Assembly: GCA_003277985.1 (NCBI GenBank)
Contig: QCHR01000001.1
Span: forward strand, 1 to 64,000
Length of the DNA: 64,000 nucleotides
Direction of reading: 5' to 3'
Source: Prochlorococcus sp. AG-402-G06
Lineage (GTDB): Bacteria > Cyanobacteriota > Cyanobacteriia > PCC-6307 > Cyanobiaceae
The translations under genes were made by a program, and so were the position numbers. Positions 29,640-39,165 of this stretch are shown piece by piece. The notes beneath the pieces are model-generated. The model ran no database searches, was not told where the DNA came from, and saw only the letters and a program-made list of their open reading frames with translations. Positions within the stretch are counted from its first letter, which is position 1. Each line of letters begins with the position of its first letter.

Positions 29640-30120
29640 AATGTATTTGATTCAGAAAGGAAACTGAGTGACCATAGCTCTTGAAAGGCACGAATTGGGT
29701 AATTACTAAGACACAGAAAAAATCTACCTAAACCTTACAAACAACAAAAGACGGCTTTTTAGATATTAAAAGTCTATAGTTAAAATAATTAATTACCCCT
29801 AAAATGCCTGCAATTACTGCAAAAAATCAACTTTTAATATAAGTCTAAAAAATCTATTTTTCTTTGAACCTAATTCATGAAGAATTTTTTTTCATTGGCA
29901 AGTTATTAAATATTGTAATTCTGTTAATCTAGATTGATCAATAAAATTTAACTACCATCGGGATATTCTGAATAATTCAATTATTATTATCAACTTATTT
30001 AATCTTTTCAGATGATAAGTTGAACTAAAATTTTTAAAACTACATTCCCAAAAGAAATCAAAATTCAACTTTTACAATTTTTAAATTAGTCAATTTAATC
30101 CAACTTCTTTTTAAAATTCA
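29640..30120. other. Long AT-rich intergenic region (481 bases) between pgk and rbgA
   Basis: This is the largest non-coding gap in the window and must hold the promoters of two divergent genes. I see no open frame longer than about 12 codons from an ATG and no tRNA or known RNA motif. The only structure I can name is an eight-base inverted repeat, CAACTTAT (29991-29998) with ATAAGTTG (30015-30022), around a 16-base loop. Poly-A and poly-T runs dominate. Confidence 0.7.
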
Positions 30121-30984
30121 GTGAACAAGCAGCTTATACAATGGTATCCAGGGCATATTGCTAAAGCAGAAAAACAATTAAAGGAGCATCTGAATAAAGT
30201 TGACCTGGTTTTCGAAGTGAGAGACGCAAGGATACCTCTCGCCACTTCTCATCCATATCTTCAAAAATGGTTAAAAGGAAAAAAACAAATATTAATTATT
30301 AATAGAAAAGACATGATTAATGTTGAAGCCCATAAAGCTTGGGATAAAAAATTAAGGTCAGAAGGAAAAGTCCCATGGTGGTGTGATGCAAAAGCTGGAA
30401 CAGGCGTTCTCCAAATAAAACAAGCCGCTATTCGTGCTGGACAAGAGTTAAATCAAAGACGTCTCGACCGAGGAATGAAAAATCGTGCAATTAGAGTTCT
30501 AACTCTTGGTTTCCCAAATGTTGGGAAATCTGCTCTCATTAACAGACTCGTGAAAAAAAAGGTTGTATCTAGCTCAAGAAAACCTGGGGTCACAAGAAGT
30601 TTGAGATGGGTAAGATTGGGACAAGATCTTGATCTATTGGATGCACCTGGTGTTCTGCCGCCTAGATTTGAAGATCAAAATGCCGCATTAAAATTGGCCA
30701 TTTGTGATGATATTGGTCAAGCCGCATACGATACTGAACAAGTAGCCATTAAATTTATGAAGCTTCTTGAGACATTAGAAAACACCCAAGAAGCGGGAAT
30801 CAAGTCAATGTGTCTTCAAAATAGATATGGAACATTTGTCAATGAAAATATTAAAGACAAATCTTTATGGCTACTTTCAGCCGCAGAACGTCACACTTCT
30901 GGAGATACTCTAAGAATGTCTCAAAGATTACTTGATGATTTTCGCAAAAATTTATTGGGTAATATTTCTCTTGAACTCCCCTAA
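30121..30984 (+). CDS. rbgA: Ribosome biogenesis GTPase RbgA/YlqF
   Basis: The 287-residue protein is a circularly permuted GTPase. The G4 motif NRKDM comes first (about 60), then G1 GFPNVGKS (about 136-143), then G3 DAPGVLPPR. The N-terminal QWYPGHIAKAEKQLKE is typical of the YlqF family, which completes late 50S subunit assembly. GTG at 30121 is the start. The stop overlaps the rluD ATG (TAATG), implying translational coupling with a second ribosome-maturation gene. Confidence 0.94.
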   Translation: MNKQLIQWYPGHIAKAEKQLKEHLNKVDLVFEVRDARIPLATSHPYLQKWLKGKKQILIINRKDMINVEAHKAWDKKLRSEGKVPWWCDAKAGTGVLQIKQAAIRAGQELNQRRLDRGMKNRAIRVLTLGFPNVGKSALINRLVKKKVVSSSRKPGVTRSLRWVRLGQDLDLLDAPGVLPPRFEDQNAALKLAICDDIGQAAYDTEQVAIKFMKLLETLENTQEAGIKSMCLQNRYGTFVNENIKDKSLWLLSAAERHTSGDTLRMSQRLLDDFRKNLLGNISLELP

Positions 30985-31964
30985 TGAATAAAGAAATCAA
31001 ACATGAATTTGGGCAGGGACCAGGTGAATTATTTGAGAGTGAATATAAGAAACCTTTGCCTATGCGTCTTGATAGATGGCTGGTAAGTCAACGAGCCGAA
31101 CAAAGTAGGGCTCATATACAAAAATTCATTGAAGCGGGGTTTGCAAGAGTGAACGGTAAAACTGGAAAAGCAAAAACTCCCGTTAGACCAGGTGACATTA
31201 TTCAACTTTGGGTTCCACCACCTGAGCCTCTTCCTTACTTAAAACCAGAAAAAATTGATTTAGATATTTTATATGAAGATAATCATTTAATAGTCATTAA
31301 TAAAACAGCAGGGATAGCAGTTCATCCTGCACCAGGGAATAAATCAGGAACGTTAGTCAATGGTCTAATCAATCATTGCCCAGACTTGCCAGGCATCGGA
31401 GGTAAATTAAGGCCTGGAATAGTTCATCGCTTAGATAAAGACACCACTGGATGCATTGTCGTAGCAAAGACTCAAGAAGCCTTAGTTAAATTACAAATTC
31501 AAATACAAAAAAGAGTAGCCTCAAGAAATTATATTGCTGTTGTCCATGGAGCTATTAAAGACAATGAAGGTATGATTGTCGGATGTATTGGTCGACATCC
31601 AAAAGATAGAAAAAAATATGCTGTAGTTGATGAGGAATCTGGTAGATATGCTTGTACACATTGGAAATTAATTGAAAATCTGGGAAATTTTTCTCTTCTG
31701 AAATTCAAACTTGATACGGGTAGAACGCATCAAATTCGTGTTCATAGTGCACACATAGGTCATCCTATTATTGGAGACCAAACTTACAGTAGGTGTAAAA
31801 AATTGCCTATTAAACTTGATAGGCAAGCTTTACATGCAATTGAATTGGGTTTAATACACCCAATAACATTAGAAAAAATGAAGTTTACAGCTCCATTACC
31901 TAGAGATTTTAAAAGACTTTTGAAAGTTTTACAATATAAAAATAATATTATTTCGGAAGTCTAG
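30984..31964 (+). CDS. rluD: 23S rRNA pseudouridine synthase, RluD family
   Basis: The 326-residue protein has an S4 RNA-binding domain near residues 25-75 (RLDRWLVSQRAEQSRAHIQKFIEAG). A pseudouridine synthase domain follows, with the catalytic aspartate in IVHRLDKDTTGCIV and the later TGRTHQIRVHSAHIGHPI. RluD-family enzymes modify helix 69 of 23S rRNA, though members of the same family act elsewhere. The ATG overlaps the rbgA stop, and the 3' end overlaps the convergent ABC gene by 17 bases. Confidence 0.92.
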   Translation: MNKEIKHEFGQGPGELFESEYKKPLPMRLDRWLVSQRAEQSRAHIQKFIEAGFARVNGKTGKAKTPVRPGDIIQLWVPPPEPLPYLKPEKIDLDILYEDNHLIVINKTAGIAVHPAPGNKSGTLVNGLINHCPDLPGIGGKLRPGIVHRLDKDTTGCIVVAKTQEALVKLQIQIQKRVASRNYIAVVHGAIKDNEGMIVGCIGRHPKDRKKYAVVDEESGRYACTHWKLIENLGNFSLLKFKLDTGRTHQIRVHSAHIGHPIIGDQTYSRCKKLPIKLDRQALHAIELGLIHPITLEKMKFTAPLPRDFKRLLKVLQYKNNIISEV

Positions 31965-33552
31965 GACATGCATTAACCATTTTTTTTGTGAGATATTTTT
32001 GAGGATTATTAAACAAATTCTTACCAGAATTCTCTTCAATAATTTTCCCTTTATCAAACACTAATACTCTGTGACAAAAGCCTGCCGCAACCGATAAATC
32101 ATGAGTTATGAACAACATAGACAGTTTCAATTTTTCTTGCAAAGAGCGGAGTAACTCCAAAACTTCTGCTTGAATTTCAGCATCTAACATACTGACACTT
32201 TCATCACATATAAGTATTTTAGGACTAAGTGCTAGTGCTCTTGCAATAACTACTCTTTGCTGTTGTCCTCCTGAAAGCTGATAAGGTAAGCGTCGTTCAT
32301 ACATTGCTGTGGGCGTTAAACCAACTAGTTCTAAAAGAGTACGAGCTTTTTCTCTAGCTTGTGATCGACTTAGAATTTTATGGATAAGAATTGGATCTAT
32401 AATTGCATCCATTACTGACATCTTAGGATTCAAAGAAGCAGAAGGATCTTGAAAAATAATTTGAATATATTTACGTAATTGTTTTAAAGATTTTCTATTC
32501 ATATTTGAAATATTCTTTCCAAGAAAAAAAACACTTCCTCCTCTAGCAGGCAATAAACCGGTCAACGCTCTACACAGAGTGCTTTTGCCACATCCTGATG
32601 GACCAACGATACCAAGAGTTTCACTTTCATACAAAGAGAAGGTAACTTCATTAACAGCTTTCAACCAAAAAGAATTGAAGGGCCAAAAGCCTAAATCATG
32701 CCAGCAACGTAATCTATTTACTCTCAATAATGCATCGCTTTTATTCATTATTTCTCTCTCAGAACCTTCTAAAATTTTTGATGCATTAACTAATCTTTGA
32801 GCAATCTCAGTTTTTGGATTACTAACTATCTCTTTTATATTTCCAGATTCTACTATGTGACCACAATCAAGTATTGCAATTTTATTACACCATTTATATG
32901 CCATAGACAAATCATGACTAATTAATAGCAATGCAGTTCCAGTTTCATCACAAAGTAAACTCAGTTCACTCATAATTTGATCAGCTACTATTGTATCCAA
33001 ACTAGTTGTAGGTTCATCAGCAATTATCAAAGGAGGTCTTAAACAAATTGCCAAAGCAATTGCTACACGTTGTCTCATACCTCCACTGAATTCATGCGGA
33101 AAAGAATTAAATCTTAAAGGATCTATTCCAACTTTTTCTAATATACTTTTAGCTTTTTTCACTAAGTTATCAATTGGTTCAGAATTATAATGAGCTTTAA
33201 AAGTATCAACCAAATGATCACCAACAGTCATTAAAGGATTTAAACGTGACATTGGATCCTGAAATATCAATCCCACCTCTTTCCCTCGAATAGTTTGTAA
33301 AGAAGCCTTGTCTAGGCCCAATACATTTTTTCCATTTAAAACAATTTCACCATCACAATCACATCCATTGGGAAGAAGCTGCATTACAGCCTTTGCAACA
33401 GTACTTTTACCACATCCTGAACTACCAACTAATGCAAGCCTATCGCCACGGTTTATATTCAGATTTAATCCTCTTAACACGTAAAATGAATTATTTGGAT
33501 AAATAGCATTTAGTTTATTTATCTTTAAAACTTCTTTTGATGAATTATTCAT
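31948..33552 (-). CDS. Duplicated ABC ATPase, oligopeptide/nickel (DppD-DppF) type
   Basis: The 534-residue protein is a head-to-tail fusion of two ABC ATPase domains. The first (1-260) has Walker A GSSGCGKST (about 43-51), signature FSGGMRQRVAIA and ADEPTTSLD. The second (from about 275) has GPSGCGKST, LSGGQQQRVVIA and CDESVSMLD. Both look catalytically complete except that the second Walker B has Asp-Glu-Ser rather than Asp-Glu-Pro. The group energises dipeptide, oligopeptide or nickel uptake. No permease or binding protein lies nearby, so the substrate is unknown. It diverges from spoT. Confidence 0.85.
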   Translation of the reverse strand: MNNSSKEVLKINKLNAIYPNNSFYVLRGLNLNINRGDRLALVGSSGCGKSTVAKAVMQLLPNGCDCDGEIVLNGKNVLGLDKASLQTIRGKEVGLIFQDPMSRLNPLMTVGDHLVDTFKAHYNSEPIDNLVKKAKSILEKVGIDPLRFNSFPHEFSGGMRQRVAIALAICLRPPLIIADEPTTSLDTIVADQIMSELSLLCDETGTALLLISHDLSMAYKWCNKIAILDCGHIVESGNIKEIVSNPKTEIAQRLVNASKILEGSEREIMNKSDALLRVNRLRCWHDLGFWPFNSFWLKAVNEVTFSLYESETLGIVGPSGCGKSTLCRALTGLLPARGGSVFFLGKNISNMNRKSLKQLRKYIQIIFQDPSASLNPKMSVMDAIIDPILIHKILSRSQAREKARTLLELVGLTPTAMYERRLPYQLSGGQQQRVVIARALALSPKILICDESVSMLDAEIQAEVLELLRSLQEKLKLSMLFITHDLSVAAGFCHRVLVFDKGKIIEENSGKNLFNNPQKYLTKKMVNACPRLPK

Positions 33553-33607
33553 AAAAAGGTAGCAAGAAATGATGAGTTTGAATAAAATAAATTAAGCTTC
33601 GGTGCTG

Positions 33608-35944
33608 ATGCCTAAAGTCACCTCTGCACACAACTCAAACCAGACTCATATCGTCTGTGATGAATTTTTTGATGGCCAGCCGCAACTTAGAGCTCATCAA
33701 ATCAAACATATTGATGATTATGAAATTATTCTGCCAGAGTGGTTAAAAAATTGCATTGAAAATATTCCGCCCGGTGTAGGAGCAAGTTGTCCAAGAGATT
33801 CAGAGTCACTTTTAGTTGCCGCTTTTGACCTTGCATTTCAATTGCATAAAGGACAATATAGAAAAAGTGGTGAGCCTTACATAACCCATCCGGTTGCAGT
33901 AGCGGACTTACTAAGAGAGATAGGAGCAAGCGCTAGTGTAATTGCAGCAGGTTTCTTACATGACGTCGTCGAAGATACAGACATAACACCAGAACAACTC
34001 GAGGGTTATTTCGGTAGTGAAGTTAGATATCTAGTTGAAGGTGTAACTAAATTGGGCGGAATCCATTTTAATAATCGGACAGAAGCGCAAGCAGAAAACT
34101 TACGTAAAATGTTTTTAGCTATGGCTAGCGATATTCGAGTTGTATTGGTGAAGCTTGCAGATAGGCTACACAATATGAGAACTATTAGTTACTTAGACAA
34201 AGAAAAGCAAACACGAATAGCTAAAGAAACTAGAGAAATTTATGCTCCACTTGCAAATCGTTTAGGAATAGGACGCTTCAAATGGGAGCTAGAAGACCTA
34301 GCATTTAAACTTATAGAGCCAGATCCCTTCAGAGAAATTCAACAACAAATAGCTAGTAAGCGTAGTGAAAGGGAATCAAGATTAAATGTAACTGTTCAAT
34401 TACTAAAAGACCGTCTTAGCTCCGCAGGACTAAGCCAATGCGAAGTTAGTGGAAGGCCAAAGCATTTATATGGAATATGGAGCAAAATGCAAAGACAACA
34501 AAAAGAATTTCATGAAATTTTTGATGTTGCTGCTCTTAGAATTCTTGTTCCAGATGTCGAGACATGCTATCGAGCTCTTGCTGTCGTCCATGACACATTC
34601 AGGCCAATACCTGGTCGGTTTAAAGACTATATAGGTCTCCCAAAACCAAATGGCTATCAGTCTCTCCATACATCTGTAATTGGTCGGCACAGACCTATTG
34701 AAGTACAAATAAGGACTCCAGAAATGCATAGGGTTTCAGAATTTGGAATTGCAGCTCACTGGAAGTACAAAGAAGGAGGATCTCCTGCGAATCCTAATTC
34801 AGAAAAATTTAATTGGTTACGCCAATTAGTTGAATGGCAACAAGAAGATGGAGTCAATGATCATAATGACTACCTTGCATCAATTAAAGAGGATTTATTT
34901 GATGAAGAAGTATTTGTTTTTACTCCTAAAGGAGATGTTCTGGGATTAAGGAATGGTTCAACAGCAATCGATTTTGCTTACCGTATTCATTCTGAAGTAG
35001 GGAATCATTGCAATGGTGCTAGAATTAATGATCGTCTTTGCGTGCTATCAACACCTCTTGCAAATGGAGATTTCGTTGAGATCCTCACTCACAAGAGCTC
35101 TCATCCAAGCTTAGATTGGTTAAACTATGTAGCCACTCCCACAGCTAGAAATCGCATTAGACAATGGTATAAAAAAAGTCACCGTCAAGAAACAATAATA
35201 AGAGGGAAGGAACTACTAGAACAAGAATTTGGTCGCAAAGGAATTGATAATTTACTAAAAGGTGAAGCAATTACAAAAGTTGCTGAGAGATGTAATCTTA
35301 AATCTACGGAAGATTTATTAGCCGCACTTGGATTTGGAGCATTAACCCTACATCAAGTAATTAATAGATTTAGAGAAGAGATGAAAATACAAAACCATTC
35401 ACCGGAGTCTGAATTAAGCGATATCGAGCTGGTCAACCAAATTGGGTCACAAACAAATCCAACTTCAAACAAATCAAAACCCTCTCAAACAAAATATTCG
35501 CCAATAGTTGGCTTAGAAGGGCTTGACTATCGACTAGGAGGATGTTGCAGTCCTTTACCAGGAGAATCAATACTTGGAACAGTTGCACTAGGTAATCATG
35601 GGATCACGATCCATCGTACTAATTGTGTCAATATACAATCAGTACCTAACGATAGAAGACTATCAGTTAAGTGGAATACCAATACACATATCAAAGAAGG
35701 GAAATTTCCTATTCAATTAAGAATTGAAGTTATTGATAGAGTGGGGGTACTTAAAGACATATTAATGAGACTTTCTGATAGAGGTATTAATGTAATCGAT
35801 GCAAGAGTCAAGACATCTCATGGCAAACCTGCATGTATAGACCTTAAGGTTGAACTGGAGAGTGTTAATCAATTAGAAATTACTATCAATCAAATACGTT
35901 CAATGGTTGATGTCTTAGATATCGCTAGAAAAGGAATTAGTTAA
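33608..35944 (+). CDS. spoT: (p)ppGpp synthetase/hydrolase (RelA/SpoT homologue)
   Basis: This 778-residue long RSH protein has the full domain set. The HD hydrolase domain includes HKGQYRKSGEPYITHPVAVAD and AAGFLHDVVEDTD. The synthetase domain includes FHEIFDVAALRILV and GRFKDYIGLPKPNGYQSLHT. A TGS domain starts at VFVFTPKGDVLGL, and a C-terminal ACT domain starts near VIDRVGVLKDILMRLSD. The intact HD histidines and aspartates suggest a bifunctional enzyme that both makes and degrades the alarmone. ATG at 33608 is chosen; a GTG two codons upstream is the alternative. Confidence 0.95.
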   Translation: MPKVTSAHNSNQTHIVCDEFFDGQPQLRAHQIKHIDDYEIILPEWLKNCIENIPPGVGASCPRDSESLLVAAFDLAFQLHKGQYRKSGEPYITHPVAVADLLREIGASASVIAAGFLHDVVEDTDITPEQLEGYFGSEVRYLVEGVTKLGGIHFNNRTEAQAENLRKMFLAMASDIRVVLVKLADRLHNMRTISYLDKEKQTRIAKETREIYAPLANRLGIGRFKWELEDLAFKLIEPDPFREIQQQIASKRSERESRLNVTVQLLKDRLSSAGLSQCEVSGRPKHLYGIWSKMQRQQKEFHEIFDVAALRILVPDVETCYRALAVVHDTFRPIPGRFKDYIGLPKPNGYQSLHTSVIGRHRPIEVQIRTPEMHRVSEFGIAAHWKYKEGGSPANPNSEKFNWLRQLVEWQQEDGVNDHNDYLASIKEDLFDEEVFVFTPKGDVLGLRNGSTAIDFAYRIHSEVGNHCNGARINDRLCVLSTPLANGDFVEILTHKSSHPSLDWLNYVATPTARNRIRQWYKKSHRQETIIRGKELLEQEFGRKGIDNLLKGEAITKVAERCNLKSTEDLLAALGFGALTLHQVINRFREEMKIQNHSPESELSDIELVNQIGSQTNPTSNKSKPSQTKYSPIVGLEGLDYRLGGCCSPLPGESILGTVALGNHGITIHRTNCVNIQSVPNDRRLSVKWNTNTHIKEGKFPIQLRIEVIDRVGVLKDILMRLSDRGINVIDARVKTSHGKPACIDLKVELESVNQLEITINQIRSMVDVLDIARKGIS

Positions 35945-36003
35945 CTTTTTAAATAATCTGAAAGACTGTTGAAACTAATAAATAATTTTAAGTATTTATA
36001 AAT

Positions 36004-36459
36004 TTAAATTTTACTAGAAAGTTTCTTTAGTAAAAAATATACACTCAGACCACCAACTATTCCAGACAAAAGGCCCATACATATTGAGCCGATTATGAGT
36101 CTAGAGCTCAAGTACCAACCTTGTAACCACAACTCATTAGTAGTTATATGACTAATGTCTACTATATTTTTGTCTTTATTGAGTATTAAAGAGCCTAGTC
36201 TATAATTAAAATAATAAAGAGGAACATAAGTAAATGGGTTACTAATCCAGGTTCCAACAGCCGCCAAAATACTATTTCCCTTGAAGATTTTTGCTAAAAA
36301 CACACCCATCAAGGTTTGCAAACCAAAGAATGGAAAGCAACCACTAAATATCCCCACGGCCAATCCTAATGCTCTCTGAGAAGGAGATCCTTCCTGATTC
36401 CAGAGCCAAGCGATAAATTTACGAATTCTTTGTATTAGATTTAGTAAGATTTTTTTCAT
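36004..36459 (-). CDS. DUF2062 family membrane protein
   Basis: The 151-residue protein has a positively charged N-terminus, the SPSQRALGLAVGIFSGCFPFFGLQTLMGVFLA segment, and GTWISNPFTYVPLYYFNYRLGSLIL. These are the family signature of DUF2062, and a final hydrophobic helix lies at about 120-143. Members are small inner-membrane proteins, in some genomes next to glycosyltransferases; no activity is established. The ATG at 36457-36459 diverges from mnmE over 68 bases and converges with spoT. Confidence 0.85.
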   Translation of the reverse strand: MKKILLNLIQRIRKFIAWLWNQEGSPSQRALGLAVGIFSGCFPFFGLQTLMGVFLAKIFKGNSILAAVGTWISNPFTYVPLYYFNYRLGSLILNKDKNIVDISHITTNELWLQGWYLSSRLIIGSICMGLLSGIVGGLSVYFLLKKLSSKI

Positions 36460-36527
36460 ATTTAAAAATCTTGGTCCATAAATAAACCCAGATTTGATCT
36501 TAGTGAAGATTACGTAATTATTGATTA

Positions 36528-37922
36528 ATGAATTCGTTTTCCCCTACTGAAGATACTATTGCTGCAATTGCGACTGCCGTGTCTCCCGGCCAAGGAAGTA
36601 TTGCTGTCATTAGGATCTCTGGCTCCTCAGCCATTGAGATAACTAAAACTATTGTTCATATTCCTGGAACGCACGATTGGAGTACTCACAAAGTGCTTTA
36701 CGGACATGTAACCGAGATAAATCAAACAATATATATCGATGAAGTACTAATACTAATAATGAAAGGGCCGCGAAGCTTTACAGGTGAAGATGTAGTAGAA
36801 ATTCATTGCCATGGTGGAATCATTGCAGTCCAGAAGATCCTTGAAAGAATACTGGATATTCCAAGTGTTCGAAGAGCAGAACCAGGTGAGTTTAGTCAAC
36901 GAGCAGTGCTTAATGGTCGTCTGAGCTTGACTCAAGCAGAATCAATTAGTGAGCTGGTGGCAGCAAGAAGTCGAAAAGCAGCAGAACTAGCTATTAATGG
37001 AATTGAAGGAAATATTCAAACTACGATTCAATCAATCAGGACACGATTGATTGAGCAACTAGCGGAAATTGAAGCAAGAATAGATTTTGAAGAAGATCTG
37101 CCAATATTAAATGAAAAGCATGTAAAGAATGAAATTGTCGCAATCAAAAAAGATCTTATTGAACTAATTGACAATGCTAAAAGAGGCTCTTGGGTTCGTA
37201 CTGGCTTAAAAGTTGCACTAACCGGGAAGCCTAATGTTGGAAAAAGCTCCTTACTTAATAGGCTTTGCAAACAAGAAAAAGCTATTGTGACTGACCTACC
37301 TGGAACTACAAGAGATCTTTTAGAAAGTGAGATTGTATTAGAGGGAATACCAGTAACTTTTATTGATACAGCAGGTCTAAGAGAGACTAACAATATCATC
37401 GAAAAAATTGGTATTTCTAGAACTAAAAAAACTTTAATTCAAGCTGATCTCATCATATTCATCTTTGATTATTCACAAGGATGGACTATCGAGGATGAAT
37501 CAATACTAAAACAATTACCGACAAATATTCCATTTTTGATTGTAGGAAACAAATCTGATTTAAAAAATAATCAATCTTTTAAAAAAGTTCCAAAATATAT
37601 ATTAGAAAAAGAAAATCTAGTGATTTTGAGCGCAAAGACTGGAAACGGAGAAGACGATCTAATCACTTACTTACTAAAAACATGTGGTTCTTCTCAAACG
37701 CATGGATTGCAAATTGCACTAAATGAAAGACAAGTTGACCTAGCGAAGTCGACAATGGAATCGCTGGAAAATATTAATAAGATTTTTGATGAAAAGCTAC
37801 CATGGGATTTCTGGACGATCGATTTAAGACAAGCTATTAATTATTTAGGAGAATTAACAGGAGAAGATTTAACAGAAAGCTTACTTGATAACATATTTTC
37901 AAAATTCTGTATTGGTAAGTAA
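36528..37922 (+). CDS. mnmE: tRNA modification GTPase MnmE/TrmE
   Basis: MnmE with MnmG modifies U34 of certain tRNAs. The 464-residue protein has the folate-binding N-domain (AIATAVSPGQGSIAVIRISGS, and GPRSFTGEDVVEIHCHGG), a helical domain, and an inserted G domain with GKPNVGKSSLLNRL, DLPGTTRD, DTAGLRE and NKSD. The C-terminal CIGK supplies the catalytic cysteine. The G2 and G3 loops are complete. ATG at 36528 gives the family start. Confidence 0.97.
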   Translation: MNSFSPTEDTIAAIATAVSPGQGSIAVIRISGSSAIEITKTIVHIPGTHDWSTHKVLYGHVTEINQTIYIDEVLILIMKGPRSFTGEDVVEIHCHGGIIAVQKILERILDIPSVRRAEPGEFSQRAVLNGRLSLTQAESISELVAARSRKAAELAINGIEGNIQTTIQSIRTRLIEQLAEIEARIDFEEDLPILNEKHVKNEIVAIKKDLIELIDNAKRGSWVRTGLKVALTGKPNVGKSSLLNRLCKQEKAIVTDLPGTTRDLLESEIVLEGIPVTFIDTAGLRETNNIIEKIGISRTKKTLIQADLIIFIFDYSQGWTIEDESILKQLPTNIPFLIVGNKSDLKNNQSFKKVPKYILEKENLVILSAKTGNGEDDLITYLLKTCGSSQTHGLQIALNERQVDLAKSTMESLENINKIFDEKLPWDFWTIDLRQAINYLGELTGEDLTESLLDNIFSKFCIGK

Positions 37923-38225
37923 TAAAGCAATTTTTATCTACTAGTTATTGTCTATTGTAAAAATGTAATACAAGTAATAGCAAACACCACCAATCAGTAG
38001 TGCAACCATAATATTCACACTATGAACAACGTCCACTTGATTCAAACAGTCGATATTAAGTTAATTAAAGCATATAGTTAATATATTACAAAGAAAAAAT
38101 ATTAAAAAATTTCTATTTTCTTTAAAAAATTTAAGAGCAATATAATTAGATGAAATCAAAGAATAGAAAAAGGTATTTTTAAATGGTTTTAGCGTTGGTA
38201 TAGTAATAAATGTATTTGTTGTATT
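37923..38225. other. AT-rich intergenic region between mnmE and nadC
   Basis: The 303-base gap contains no gene I can be sure of. It must hold the nadC promoter and the 5' end of the nadC transcript. A very short hydrophobic open frame on the minus strand is described separately. No terminator hairpin, tRNA or repeat is visible. Confidence 0.6.
37941..38009 (-). CDS. Candidate single-helix micro-protein (22 residues)
   Basis: An ATG at 38007-38009 opens a 22-codon frame whose translation, MVALLIGGVCYYLYYIFTID with two final asparagines, is almost entirely one membrane-spanning segment. In-frame GTG codons upstream would lengthen it to 25 or 31 residues. Photosystem and cytochrome complexes use subunits of this kind, but I cannot match it to any of them. 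The frame may be chance in AT-rich DNA. Confidence 0.22.
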   Translation of the reverse strand: MVALLIGGVCYYLYYIFTIDNN

Positions 38226-39089
38226 GTGGATCTTCGCTCACCAAAGCTACAGAAAATATTAGACACCTGGATTGAGGAAGATCTCGGTGATGGAGATCTC
38301 ACAAGATTTGTCCTCAACGATAGAAGTGCATCAGCTCATTGGGTTGCAAAAGAGGGTGGGATATTTTGTGGTGGAGATCTAGTTAAACTAATATTTAGAA
38401 AAATTGATCCCCAAGTTGAGATTCAACTTCTAATAGACGATGGTCAGAAGTTTGAAAAGAATCAGAGACTCATAGAATTAAAAGGGTCGTCCTCTTCCTT
38501 AGTAGCAGGAGAGCGAGTAACTCTTAATATAGCCATGCATCTATCTGGTATTGCTACATCGACAGCTTTACTGGTAACTAAACTATCAGGATCCAATGTG
38601 AAGTTAGCAGACACACGTAAAACGACTCCAGGTCTGAGAATATTCGAAAAATATGCTTTTCATTGTGGTGGTGGAATTAATCATAGACTTGGGTTAGATG
38701 ATGCTGCCATGTTGAAAGAGAATCATATTGAATGGTCTCAGGGGATTAGTGAGAGTATCAAAGTCTTAAAAAATACTCTTCCATGGACAAAAAAAATTAT
38801 AGTCGAAGCAGAAACTCCCTCCCAAGCGAAAGAAGCTGTGGAGGCAGGCGCTGATGGGATTTTACTTGATGAAATGTCTATTCAAGCTATAGAGAGATTA
38901 GTTCCAGAATTACGTCAACTGTCAAAAACAAGTAATTCTAAATACGTCGCACAAAATATTGTTATTGAGGTTTCCGGAATCAACCCAAATAATTTGTCAG
39001 ACTATATTTTTACAGGTATTGATCTAATCTCAACTAGTGCTCCAATGACTAAAAGCAAATGGATAGACTTCAGTATGCGCTTTGACTAA
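38226..39089 (+). CDS. nadC: Nicotinate-nucleotide pyrophosphorylase (quinolinate phosphoribosyltransferase)
   Basis: NadC converts quinolinate and PRPP to nicotinate mononucleotide in NAD synthesis. The 287-residue type II PRTase has EEDLGDGDLT near the N-terminus, ERVTLNIAMHLSGIAT, and KLADTRKTTPGLR with the basic quinolinate-binding residues. KYAFHCGGGINHRLGLDDAAMLKENH, VEAETPSQAKEAV and GADGILLDEM follow. GTG at 38226 is the start. The next gene, argS, follows after 76 bases. Confidence 0.95.
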   Translation: MDLRSPKLQKILDTWIEEDLGDGDLTRFVLNDRSASAHWVAKEGGIFCGGDLVKLIFRKIDPQVEIQLLIDDGQKFEKNQRLIELKGSSSSLVAGERVTLNIAMHLSGIATSTALLVTKLSGSNVKLADTRKTTPGLRIFEKYAFHCGGGINHRLGLDDAAMLKENHIEWSQGISESIKVLKNTLPWTKKIIVEAETPSQAKEAVEAGADGILLDEMSIQAIERLVPELRQLSKTSNSKYVAQNIVIEVSGINPNNLSDYIFTGIDLISTSAPMTKSKWIDFSMRFD

Positions 39090-39165
39090 AAAATGAAGAA
39101 ACAGTTTTCTGACAACATCCTAAAAACAGAAAAATCTTAAAAGTATCTATCTAACCATAAACATC

